A DNA stretch of 16,197 nucleotides. Source: UBA1794 sp964439955. GTDB taxonomy: Bacteria; Bacteroidota; Bacteroidia; Bacteroidales; Bacteroidaceae. Made by a program: the position numbers and the translations under genes. Shown piece by piece: positions 1-7,500 of this stretch. Position 1 is the first letter of the stretch. Every line of letters starts with the position of its first letter. A model generated the notes under the pieces. That model had not been told where the DNA came from, did no database searches, and saw only the letters and a list, made by a program, of their open reading frames with translations. Location of the stretch: NCBI GenBank assembly GCA_964439955.1, contig CAYTPX010000038.1, forward strand, positions 1 through 16,197. The letters run 5' to 3'.

Positions 1-53
1 AGAGCATTAGCCTTCCAAGCTGAGGGTCGCGGGTTTGAGTCCCGTCTTCCGCT
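1..53 (+). tRNA. tRNA-Gly (anticodon TCC), 5' part outside the window
   Basis: The anticodon arm (stem 7-11 with 19-23, loop 12-18) carries anticodon TCC at 14-16. The T arm pairs 29-33 with 41-45 around a TTTGAGT loop. Bases 46-52 are the 3' half of the acceptor stem and T53 is the discriminator; CCA is not encoded. The 5' acceptor strand and most of the D arm lie before base 1. It sits 19 bases before tRNA-Thr, and a Gly-Thr tRNA pair ahead of tuf matches the tRNA-tufB arrangement known from other bacteria, so the two are probably processed from one precursor. Confidence 0.93.
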
Positions 54-72
54 CTCTTTTCTTCTTTGTTCT

Positions 73-144
<72 letters not shown>

Positions 145-202
145 CGTGAATTTGAGAGTAAAAGTTGATTGTTAATCAAAATAAAAAAAATAAGTAAAAG
201 CT

Positions 203-1396
203 ATGGCTAAAGAGAAATTTGAACGCACCAAACCGCATGTTAACATTGGTACGATTGGTCACGTTGACCACGGTAAGACAACTTTGACTGCTGCCATCAC
301 TCAAGTGTTGGCTTCAAGAGGTTTCACCAAAGCTGACGAAGTAAAGTCTTTTGATCAGATTGATAACGCTCCGGAAGAAAAGGAACGTGGTATCACCATC
401 AATACAGCCCATGTAGAATATGAAACTGCAAACCGCCACTATGCACACGTGGACTGCCCGGGACACGCCGACTATGTGAAGAACATGGTTACGGGTGCTG
501 CCCAGATGGACGGTGCCATCATCGTGGTGGCCGCTACGGACGGCCCGATGCCCCAAACGCGCGAACATATCCTGCTTGCACGCCAGGTGAACGTGCCCCG
601 TTTGGTAGTGTTCCTGAACAAATGTGACATGGTGGATGACGAGGAAATGCTCGAACTCGTGGAAATGGAAATGAAGGAACTCCTTTCCGCTTACGATTTC
701 GATGGCGACAACACCCCCATCATCCGTGGTTCCGCCCTCGGCGCACTCAATGGCGTGGAGAAGTGGGAAGAGAAGGTAATGGAGTTGATGGACGCTGTGG
801 ACAACTGGATTCCTCTTCCCCCGCGTGACATAGACAAACCGTTCCTGATGCCTGTAGAGGACGTGTTCTCCATCACGGGTCGTGGTACTGTTGCTACGGG
901 TCGTATCGAGGCTGGTAAGGTGAAAGTGGGCGACGAAGTGGAAATCCTTGGCCTTGGCGAAGATAAGAAATCGGTCGTTACGGGCGTTGAGATGTTCCGT
1001 AAGATTCTGGACGAAGGTGAAGCCGGTGATAATGTCGGCCTGCTCCTCCGCGGTATCGACAAGAACGAAATCCGCCGCGGTATGGTGCTCTGCCACCCGG
1101 GCCAAATCAAGCCCCACTCTACTTTCAAGGCTTCTATCTATGTGCTGAAGAAAGAGGAAGGTGGCCGTCATACCCCGTTCCACAACAAGTATCGTCCCCA
1201 GTTCTATCTCCGCACGATGGACTGCACGGGTGAAATCACCTTGCCCGAAGGCGTTGATATGGTAATGCCGGGCGATAACGTGGAAATCACCGTTAAGCTG
1301 ATTTATCCGGTAGCCTTGAACGTAGGCTTGCGTTTCGCTATCCGCGAAGGTGGCCGCACGGTAGGCTCTGGCCAGATTACCGAAATCATTGAATAG
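203..1396 (+). CDS. tuf: Elongation factor Tu
   Basis: This GTPase delivers aminoacyl-tRNA to the ribosomal A site in the cytoplasm. The 397-residue product is full length for the family. Domain 1 (about 1-210) shows the P-loop GHVDHGKT at 19-26, switch I RGITINTAH at 62-70, DCPGH at 84-88, NKCD at 139-142 and GSAL at 176-179. The beta-barrel domains 2 and 3 follow, including the stretch VFSITGRGTVATGR near 221-234. The start at 203 gives the standard MAKEKFERTKPHVN N-terminus and follows an A-rich leader without a Shine-Dalgarno sequence, as is usual in Bacteroidota. It lies between tRNA-Thr and tRNA-Trp, the tufB-like position. I see no damaged motif. A second tuf elsewhere in the genome cannot be excluded. 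Confidence 0.99.
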   Translation: MAKEKFERTKPHVNIGTIGHVDHGKTTLTAAITQVLASRGFTKADEVKSFDQIDNAPEEKERGITINTAHVEYETANRHYAHVDCPGHADYVKNMVTGAAQMDGAIIVVAATDGPMPQTREHILLARQVNVPRLVVFLNKCDMVDDEEMLELVEMEMKELLSAYDFDGDNTPIIRGSALGALNGVEKWEEKVMELMDAVDNWIPLPPRDIDKPFLMPVEDVFSITGRGTVATGRIEAGKVKVGDEVEILGLGEDKKSVVTGVEMFRKILDEGEAGDNVGLLLRGIDKNEIRRGMVLCHPGQIKPHSTFKASIYVLKKEEGGRHTPFHNKYRPQFYLRTMDCTGEITLPEGVDMVMPGDNVEITVKLIYPVALNVGLRFAIREGGRTVGSGQITEIIE

Positions 1397-1416
1397 TCCG
1401 GATTTTGGATAAATCC

Positions 1417-1444
1417 AGTACCTCCCCGCTCCCGGGGAGGTACT
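1417..1444 (+). terminator. GC-rich stem-loop between tuf and tRNA-Trp (processing signal or attenuator)
   Basis: Bases 1417-1427 pair perfectly with 1434-1444. The 11-bp stem can extend by G1428-C1433 to leave a CTCC loop. It starts 20 bases after the tuf stop and ends 4 bases before tRNA-Trp. No T-tract follows, so it is not a classical intrinsic terminator. It may protect the tuf mRNA 3' end after the tRNA is cut out, or pause polymerase. A small 6-bp hairpin (1400-1405 with 1411-1416) precedes it. The structure is seen directly; the role is inferred. Confidence 0.5.
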
Positions 1445-1448
1445 TAAC

Positions 1449-1521
1449 ACGGAAGTAACTCAGTTGGTAGAGTACCGGTCTCCAAAACCGGCTGTCGGGA
1501 GTTCGAGCCTCTCCTTCCGTG
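1449..1521 (+). tRNA. tRNA-Trp (anticodon CCA)
   Basis: This is a complete cloverleaf: the acceptor stem pairs 1449-1455 with 1514-1520, the discriminator is G1521, the anticodon stem pairs 1475-1479 with 1487-1491, the anticodon CCA is at 1482-1484, and the T arm contains GTTCGAGCC. CCA is not encoded. It lies within the tuf-secE gap and only 15 bases before the secE start, so tRNA 3'-end maturation directly creates the 5' end of secE mRNA if they are co-transcribed. A Trp tRNA ahead of secE is a recurrent bacterial arrangement. Confidence 0.97.
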
Positions 1522-1536
1522 CCTAAGCAACCAGAA

Positions 1537-1740
1537 ATGAAAAATATAGCACGCAGTTTTATTGAATACTGTAAGGAGTCATACGATGAACTTGTCCATA
1601 AAGTCGCATGGCCTTCATATGCTAATGTCTCGAGCAGCGCGATGGTCGTGTCGGTAGCTTCCATACTGATCGCCATCGTGGTTTATGCTATGGATTCTTT
1701 GTTCCGTTTTGTAATGACGGGTATCGTTTACCCGAATTAA
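1537..1740 (+). CDS. secE: Protein translocase subunit SecE
   Basis: This is the small essential clamp subunit of the SecYEG channel in the inner membrane. The 67-residue product is of the short single-span type. An N-terminal amphipathic segment contains the family signature ELVHKVAWPS (18-27), followed by one membrane helix at about 34-55 and a short C-terminal hydrophobic stretch ending VYPN. I chose the ATG at 1537. The same frame continues upstream to a GTG at 1519, but that codon lies inside tRNA-Trp and would add six residues. The gene is 22 bases before nusG, the near-universal secE-nusG pair. Confidence 0.96.
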   Translation: MKNIARSFIEYCKESYDELVHKVAWPSYANVSSSAMVVSVASILIAIVVYAMDSLFRFVMTGIVYPN

Positions 1741-1762
1741 TCTTCTCCTACAGAAAAGTATC

Positions 1763-2302
1763 ATGTCTGAGGTAGATAAAAAGTGGTATGTCCTTCGCGC
1801 CATCAGCGGGAAAGAGTCGAAGGTGAAGGAATATTTGGAAGCTGACATCAAGAATGGCGGCCTTTCTGAATATGTCTCCCAAGTCTTGATTCCCACGGAA
1901 AAGGTGTATCAGGTGCGTAATGGCAAGAAAGTCCTCCAGGAGAGGAGTTACTTGCCGGGTTATGTGTTGATTGAAGCCCACTTGGTTGGCGAAGTAATCC
2001 ATCACTTGGTCAATGTGCCTAATGTGATAAATTTCTTGGGTGGTTCGGAGAATCCTATTCCTTTGCGCCAAGCTGAAGTTAACCGAATCTTGGGTACTGT
2101 CGATGAAATCCAAGAGAGTGATGCGGAAATGATTCCGTATGTGGTTGGAGAGACCGTCAAGGTCACCGACGGGCCGTTCAGCGGCTTCAGCGGCACGGTG
2201 GAAGAAGTGAGCATGGAAAAAAAGAAGTTGAAGGTCATGGTGAGAATCTTCGGACGCAAGTCGTCCTTGGAGTTGGGCTTTATGCAGGTAGAGAAGGAAT
2301 AG
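1763..2302 (+). CDS. nusG: Transcription termination/antitermination factor NusG
   Basis: NusG binds the RNA polymerase clamp and, in well-studied species, links polymerase to Rho or the ribosome. The 179-residue product has an N-terminal NGN domain (about 5-115), opening KKWYVLRAISGKESKV and containing the family segment LPGYVLIEA at 64-72. A C-terminal KOW domain (about 126-179) contains GETVKVTDGPFSGFSGTVEEV (split here by function: KOW core at 129-149) and a basic GRKSSLELGF stretch. The length is normal for the core NusG; it is not one of the UpxY-type specialised paralogues of Bacteroides, judging by its place between secE and rplK. Confidence 0.98.
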   Translation: MSEVDKKWYVLRAISGKESKVKEYLEADIKNGGLSEYVSQVLIPTEKVYQVRNGKKVLQERSYLPGYVLIEAHLVGEVIHHLVNVPNVINFLGGSENPIPLRQAEVNRILGTVDEIQESDAEMIPYVVGETVKVTDGPFSGFSGTVEEVSMEKKKLKVMVRIFGRKSSLELGFMQVEKE

Positions 2303-2336
2303 GGGCAGATGTTGTTACGCGGTGCTCCTGTCTTTT
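2301..2336 (+). promoter_or_regulatory. Weak stem-loop with T-run in nusG-rplK gap
   Basis: Bases 2301-2307 can pair with 2323-2329 (7 bp including one G-T wobble), with a 15-base loop, followed within two bases by CTTTTT. The gap to rplK (67 bases) is the longest before rplL, which fits a leader or attenuator for the L11-L1 unit. The long loop makes the fold uncertain, and I see no convincing promoter in the gap. Confidence 0.25.
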
Positions 2337-2369
2337 TCGCATATAACGCAAATAATAAATTAATTAGAA

Positions 2370-2813
2370 ATGGCTAAAGAAGTTGCTGGATTAATCAAGC
2401 TACAGATTAAAGGAGGTGCTGCAAACCCCTCTCCTCCCGTCGGACCTGCGCTGGGTTCGAAGGGTATCAACATCATGGAGTTTTGCAAGCAATTCAATGC
2501 CAGGACCCAAGACAAGGCGGGTAAGGTATTGCCCGTTGTTATTACTTATTATACCGATAAGTCTTTCGACTTCGTGGTCAAGACCCCGCCCGTGGCCGTG
2601 CAGCTGATGGAGGCTTGCAAGATTAAGGGTGGTTCGGCTGCGCCTAACCGGAGCAAGGTGGGCGAGCTGACTTGGGACCAGATCAAGGCGATTGCTACGG
2701 ACAAGATGCCTGACTTGAACTGTTTCACGCTGGAAAGTGCCATGCGCCTTGTAGCGGGGACGGCTCGTAGTATGGGTATTACGGTAAAGGGTGAATTCCC
2801 CGGTAATAACTAA
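2370..2813 (+). CDS. rplK: 50S ribosomal protein L11
   Basis: L11 binds the GTPase-associated region of 23S rRNA and forms the base of the L10-L12 stalk. The 147-residue length is normal. The N-terminal domain carries the proline-rich segment NPSPPVGPALG (19-29), with the conserved prolines at 22 and 26 that line the thiostrepton site. The C-terminal RNA-binding domain covers about 72-147 and includes GTARSMGI. An A/T-rich leader precedes the start. The gene is first in the L11-L1-L10-L12 block, 16 bases before rplA. Confidence 0.99.
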   Translation: MAKEVAGLIKLQIKGGAANPSPPVGPALGSKGINIMEFCKQFNARTQDKAGKVLPVVITYYTDKSFDFVVKTPPVAVQLMEACKIKGGSAAPNRSKVGELTWDQIKAIATDKMPDLNCFTLESAMRLVAGTARSMGITVKGEFPGNN

Positions 2814-2829
2814 AAACTTTAATTTTGTA

Positions 2830-3528
2830 ATGGGAAAACTGACAAAAAACCAGAAATTGGCTGCCGGTAAGGTTGAAGCAGGCAAGGTTTACACCTTGGC
2901 CGAGGCTTCGAAGTTGGTGAAGGAGATTACTTTTACCAAGTTCGACGCTTCTGTGGATATCGACGTGCGGTTGGGTATTGACCCGCGCAAATCGAACCAG
3001 ATGGTACGCGGTGTAGTTTCCCTGCCTCATGGAACGGGTAAAGTGACCCGGGTACTTGTGCTTTGCACGCCCGACCAGGAAACTGCTGCCAAGGAGGCCG
3101 GTGCCGATTATGTCGGACTGGACGAATATATTGAGAAGATAAAGGGCGGATGGACAGACATTGACGTGATTATCACGATGCCTTCCGTCATGGCGAAAAT
3201 CGGTGCCCTCGGCAGAATATTGGGTCCTCGGGGCTTGATGCCGAATCCTAAAAGCGGCACGGTTACTATGGACGTGGCCAAGGCTGTACGCGAAGTAAAA
3301 CAAGGTAAGATTGACTTCAAGGTGGACAAAACTGGAATTGTCCATTCTTCTATCGGGAAAGTTTCTTTTGAGCCTGAGAAGATTGCAGAGAATGCCAGGG
3401 AGTTCATCACGACGTTGATAAAATTGAAACCTGCTACGGCAAAGGGCACTTATATTAAGAGCATTTATCTTTCCAGCACCATGAGTAAGGGTCTCAAAGT
3501 GGATCTGAAGTCAGTGGATGAAAACTAA
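2830..3528 (+). CDS. rplA: 50S ribosomal protein L1
   Basis: L1 forms the mobile stalk at the ribosomal E site and in other bacteria represses the L11-L1 operon by binding its mRNA. The 232-residue length is standard. Visible signatures include SVDIDVRLGIDPRKSNQ in domain I, LPHGTGK, and the central MPSVMAKIGALGRILGPRGL region (split by position about 117-136) that leads to MPNPKSGTV. I start it at ATG 2830: an in-frame ATG at 2791 lies inside rplK and would add 13 residues unlike L1. I could not recognise an L1-binding mimic in the rplK leader by eye. Confidence 0.98.
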   Translation: MGKLTKNQKLAAGKVEAGKVYTLAEASKLVKEITFTKFDASVDIDVRLGIDPRKSNQMVRGVVSLPHGTGKVTRVLVLCTPDQETAAKEAGADYVGLDEYIEKIKGGWTDIDVIITMPSVMAKIGALGRILGPRGLMPNPKSGTVTMDVAKAVREVKQGKIDFKVDKTGIVHSSIGKVSFEPEKIAENAREFITTLIKLKPATAKGTYIKSIYLSSTMSKGLKVDLKSVDEN

Positions 3529-3545
3529 TATTTGAGGCGAAAAAA

Positions 3546-4058
3546 ATGAGAAAGGAAGATAAAGTATTAGCTGTAGAGAAAATTGCTTCTACGATTAAGG
3601 ACTATGCGCACTTCTACTTGGTAGACGTGGAAGCCATGGACGCGGGAGCAACGAGCAAACTCCGCCGCACGTGTTTCCAGAAAGAGGTGAAACTCTTGGT
3701 GGTGAAAAACACGCTTTTGCATAAGGCATTGGAGTCTCTGGAAATAGATTATTCTCCTTTGTATGGCTGCCTGAAGGGCTCGACTGCCATCATGTTCTGC
3801 AACACGGGAAATGTTCCGGCCAAATTGTTGAAGAGCATGGAGAAGGAGGGTAAGCCTGTGTTGAAGGCCGCATACGTGGAAGAAGGGTTCTACGTAGGCG
3901 CAGAGCAGTTGGATGTATTGTGTGCCATCAAGAGCAAGGATGAAGTTATCGCAGAAATTGTATCTTTGCTCCAATCTCCGGCCAAGAATGTGCTATCTGC
4001 TCTTCAATCTGGTGGAAACACCCTGCATGGAGTTCTCAAGACTTTGGCAGAAAGATAA
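3546..4058 (+). CDS. rplJ: 50S ribosomal protein L10
   Basis: L10 anchors the L7/L12 dimers to the 23S rRNA at the stalk base. The 170-residue product has the globular RNA-binding part in residues 1 to about 135, including VVKNTLLHKAL and LKGSTAIMF. A C-terminal helix (about 136-170) serves as L12 docking platform. It starts 17 bases after rplA, leaving no room for the long structured L10 leader that other phyla place directly ahead of rplJ. If L10-L12 feedback exists here, its target must lie elsewhere, for instance inside rplA. Confidence 0.97.
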   Translation: MRKEDKVLAVEKIASTIKDYAHFYLVDVEAMDAGATSKLRRTCFQKEVKLLVVKNTLLHKALESLEIDYSPLYGCLKGSTAIMFCNTGNVPAKLLKSMEKEGKPVLKAAYVEEGFYVGAEQLDVLCAIKSKDEVIAEIVSLLQSPAKNVLSALQSGGNTLHGVLKTLAER

Positions 4059-4109
4059 TTAAACCCTTTCAATAAAACAGTAACAAATAAATCAAAAAAC
4101 AATACGAAA

Positions 4110-4484
4110 ATGGCTGATTTAAAAGCATTCGCAGAACAATTGGTTAACTTGACGGTTAAAGAGGTAAACGAACTGGCTACAATCCTTAAGGAAGAATATG
4201 GTATTGAACCTGCAGCCGCTGCCGTAGCTGTTGCTGCTGGCCCCGCTGCCGCTGCTGAAGCTGTTGCGGAGAAGGATTCTTTCGATGTAGTCCTGAAAGC
4301 TGCCGGAGCTAACAAACTCCAAGTTGTTAAGGCAGTTAAAGAACAATGCGGATTGGGTCTGAAGGACGCTAAGGATCTCGTGGACGGTGCTCCCAGCACT
4401 CTGAAGGAAGGCCTTTCCAAGGCTGACGCAGAAGCCCTCAAGAAAGCTATTGAGGAGGCTGGCGCTGAAGTAGAACTGAAGTAA
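4110..4484 (+). CDS. rplL: 50S ribosomal protein L7/L12
   Basis: This is the multicopy stalk protein that recruits and stimulates translation GTPases, including the EF-Tu encoded upstream. The 124-residue product is typical: N-terminal dimerisation domain 1-33, Ala/Val/Gly hinge at about 34-53 (AAAAVAVAAGPAAAAEAVA), and C-terminal factor-binding domain 56-124 with FDVVLKAAGANK and GLGLKDAKDLVDGAP. Residue 80, before GLGLK, is cysteine where I expect threonine in most homologues. The gene is 51 bases after rplJ with an A-rich leader, compatible with high translation. Confidence 0.99.
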   Translation: MADLKAFAEQLVNLTVKEVNELATILKEEYGIEPAAAAVAVAAGPAAAAEAVAEKDSFDVVLKAAGANKLQVVKAVKEQCGLGLKDAKDLVDGAPSTLKEGLSKADAEALKKAIEEAGAEVELK

Positions 4485-4507
4485 AAACGCCTGCTTGTCA
4501 GGTCTCC

Positions 4508-4546
4508 GGTTAAGAATTCCCTCTGTGAGGGATTCTTAACCTTTTT
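4508..4546 (+). terminator. Strong terminator/attenuator between rplL and rpoB
   Basis: Bases 4508-4517 pair with 4532-4541, T4518 is bulged, then 4519-4523 pair with 4527-4531, giving a 15-bp stem with a three-base loop. TTTTT follows at 4542-4546. This is a canonical intrinsic terminator shape. Because no promoter consensus is visible between it and rpoB (38 bases to the start codon), it is probably a partial terminator that lowers polymerase-subunit expression relative to ribosomal proteins, like the rplL-rpoB attenuator known in E. coli. The role is inferred by that analogy. Confidence 0.85.
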
Positions 4547-4583
4547 GTGTCTATTCCAAAAAGTTCACTTAATCCACAAACAG

Positions 4584-7500
4584 ATGTCTTCAACCACCCA
4601 GAACCAGAGAATAAATTTCGCTACAGCAAAGAGCCCGATGCAATATCCGGACTTTCTGGAAGTACAACTGAAGTCGTTCAAAGATTTTCTCCAGCTCGAT
4701 ACTCCTCCTGAGCAGCGTAAAAAAGAAGGTTTATATAAGGTCTTTGCCGAGAATTTCCCTATAGCCGATACGCGTAACAATTTCGTTTTGGAATTCTTGG
4801 ATTATTATATCGATCCTCCCCGTTATACCATTGAGGAGTGTTTGGAGAAGGGGTTGACGTACAGTGTACCATTAAAAGCAAAACTCAAGCTCTATTGTAC
4901 TGATCCTGAACATGAAGATTTCGATACCGTTGTCCAGGACGTTTTTCTCGGGCCGATTCCATATATGACTGATAAGGCTACGTTCGTTATCAATGGTGCT
5001 GAGCGCGTAGTCGTTTCCCAATTACACCGTTCGCCGGGTGTGTTCTTTGGACAAAGCATCCACGCTAACGGGACTAAGTTGTATTCCGCCCGTATCATTC
5101 CTTTCAAAGGTTCTTGGATTGAGTTTGCCACGGATATAAACAACGTGATGTATGCTTACATCGATCGTAAGAAGAAACTTCCGGTAACGACCCTTTTGCG
5201 TGCAATCGGCTTCGAAAACGATAAAGACATTCTTGAAATTTTCAATTTGGCCGAAGAAGTTAAGGTGAACAAGACCAACCTGAAGAAAGTCGTTGGCCGG
5301 AAATTGGCAGCACGTGTGTTGAAAACATGGGTGGAAGATTTCGTCGATGAGGACACGGGTGAGGTTGTTTCTATCGAACGCAATGAAGTCATCATCGACC
5401 GGGAGACAGTTCTTGAAGAGTCCCATATCCAAGACATCTTGGAATCAGGAATACAGAATATCCTCTTGCACCGCGAAAAGCCGGGGCAGAGTGATTATTC
5501 GATTATATATAATACACTCCAGAAGGACCCGAGTAACTCGGAGAAAGAAGCTATCCTTTATATCTATCGCCAGTTGCGCAATGCCGACCCGGCGGATGAT
5601 GCCAGTGCACGGGAAGTCATAAATAATCTTTTCTTCTCGGAGAAGCGTTATGATTTAGGCGAGGTTGGCCGTTATCGTATTAACCGTAAGCTTAATCTGG
5701 GTACGAGCATCGATGTCTCTGTCTTGACAAAAGAAGACATCATTGAAATTATCAAATATCTCATAGAGCTGATCAACTCGAATGCTGTAGTCGACGATAT
5801 CGATCACTTGAGCAATCGTCGTGTGCGTACCGTGGGTGAACAACTTTCCAATCAGTTTGCCATTGGTCTGGCACGTATGTCGCGTACGATTCGCGAACGG
5901 ATGAATGTGCGGGATAATGAAGTCTTTACCCCGATTGACTTGATTAACGCCAAGACGATATCGTCCGTCATCAATACGTTTTTCGGCACTAACGCCCTTT
6001 CCCAGTTCATGGACCAGACGAATCCTTTGGCGGAGATTACCCACAAGCGCCGAATGTCAGCCCTTGGCCCTGGTGGTTTGAGCCGTGAACGGGCAGGATT
6101 TGAGGTGCGTGACGTGCATTACACCCATTATGGCCGTCTTTGTCCGATTGAAACCCCGGAAGGCCCGAATATCGGGTTGATTTCTTCGCTTTGCATCTAT
6201 GCCAAGATTAATGATTTGGGCTTTATCGAGACTCCTTACCGAAAGGTGCAGGATGGTGTTGCCGATTTGAACCCGGACAATGTCGTTTATCTTACGGCAG
6301 AAGAAGAAGAAGGGAAAATCATAGCCCAAGGGAACAGTGAATTGGACGATGACGGGCGTTTCTTGCTTTCCCGCATCAAAGCCCGTCAGGATGCCGACTT
6401 CCCCGTGGTAGACCCGAAGGTGGTGGAACTGATGGATATTGCCCCACAGCAAATCGCTTCCATCGCAGCGGCATTGATACCCTTCTTGGAGCATGATGAT
6501 GCAAACCGCGCGCTCATGGGATCGAACATGATGCGCCAGGCCGTCCCCTTGCTTCGCACGGAAGCCCCCATCGTCGGGACTGGTATCGAACGCCAGTTGG
6601 CGCGTGATTCCCGCACACAGATTACAGCCGAAGGCTCCGGTGTGGTAGAATACGTGGATGCTACGACCATCCGCATCAAGTATGACCGTACCGAGGATGA
6701 AGACTTTGTAAGTTTCGAGAGCGCTGTTAAGGAATATGCTATTCCCAAGTTCCGCCGTACCAACCAGAATATGACCATCGATTTGCGTCCCGTTTGTGAA
6801 CCGGGGCAACGCGTGAAAGCCGGCGATATCCTCACCGAGGGATACTCCACGCAAGATGGAGAATTGGCTTTAGGTAAAAACCTGTTGGTGGCCTACATGC
6901 CTTGGAAGGGTTACAATTATGAGGATGCCATAGTGCTTAACGAACGTGTTGTCCGCGAGGATTTGTTGACTTCCATCCATGTGGAAGAATTTTCCTTGGA
7001 GGTGCGCGAGACGAAACGGGGCATGGAAGAATTGACTTCGGATATCCCTAACGTGAGCGAAGAGGCTACCAAAGACCTTGACGAGAACGGTATCGTGCGT
7101 ATTGGTGCGCGTATTGAACCGGGTGACATCATGATCGGTAAGATTACTCCGAAAGGCGAGTCCGATCCTTCTCCCGAAGAGAAACTGCTCCGGGCTATCT
7201 TCGGAGACAAGGCCGGTGATGTAAAAGATGCTTCTTTGAAGGCTTCTCCTTCGCTGAAGGGCGTGGTCATCGGTCGCAAACTCTTCTCCCGCGTCATCAA
7301 GACCCGCAGCGAGAAGATGGGCGACAAGGCCCGTTTGGCGGCACTTGATGAGAAGTATGAGAACAAGGCCGAGGAGTTGAAGAAAATAATGCTGTCCAAG
7401 CTCCTGAAGATAACAGAAGGACAGGTCTCCCAAGGCGTGAAAGATTATATGGGTGTCGATATCATTTCCAAGGGTGCCCCCTTTACGATGAAAGACTTGG

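Noticed and set aside
145..202. Possible promoter between tRNA-Thr and tuf (TTTG at 151-154)
   Set aside because: The expected -7 element position holds TAATCAAA instead of TAnnTTTG; only a small 6-bp hairpin (165-170 with 174-179) is present. Co-transcription with the tRNAs is the simpler view.
314..1450. A 378-codon open frame on the minus strand opposite tuf
   Set aside because: It is antisense to an intact tuf in full register and its translation is histidine-rich low-information sequence typical of shadows of biased coding strands.
1519..1536. Upstream GTG start for secE at 1519
   Set aside because: The codon lies inside the acceptor stem of tRNA-Trp; the ATG at 1537 gives a normal SecE N-terminus.
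2791..2829. Upstream ATG start for rplA at 2791
   Set aside because: It lies inside rplK and adds residues not found in L1; ATG 2830 gives the standard 232-residue protein.
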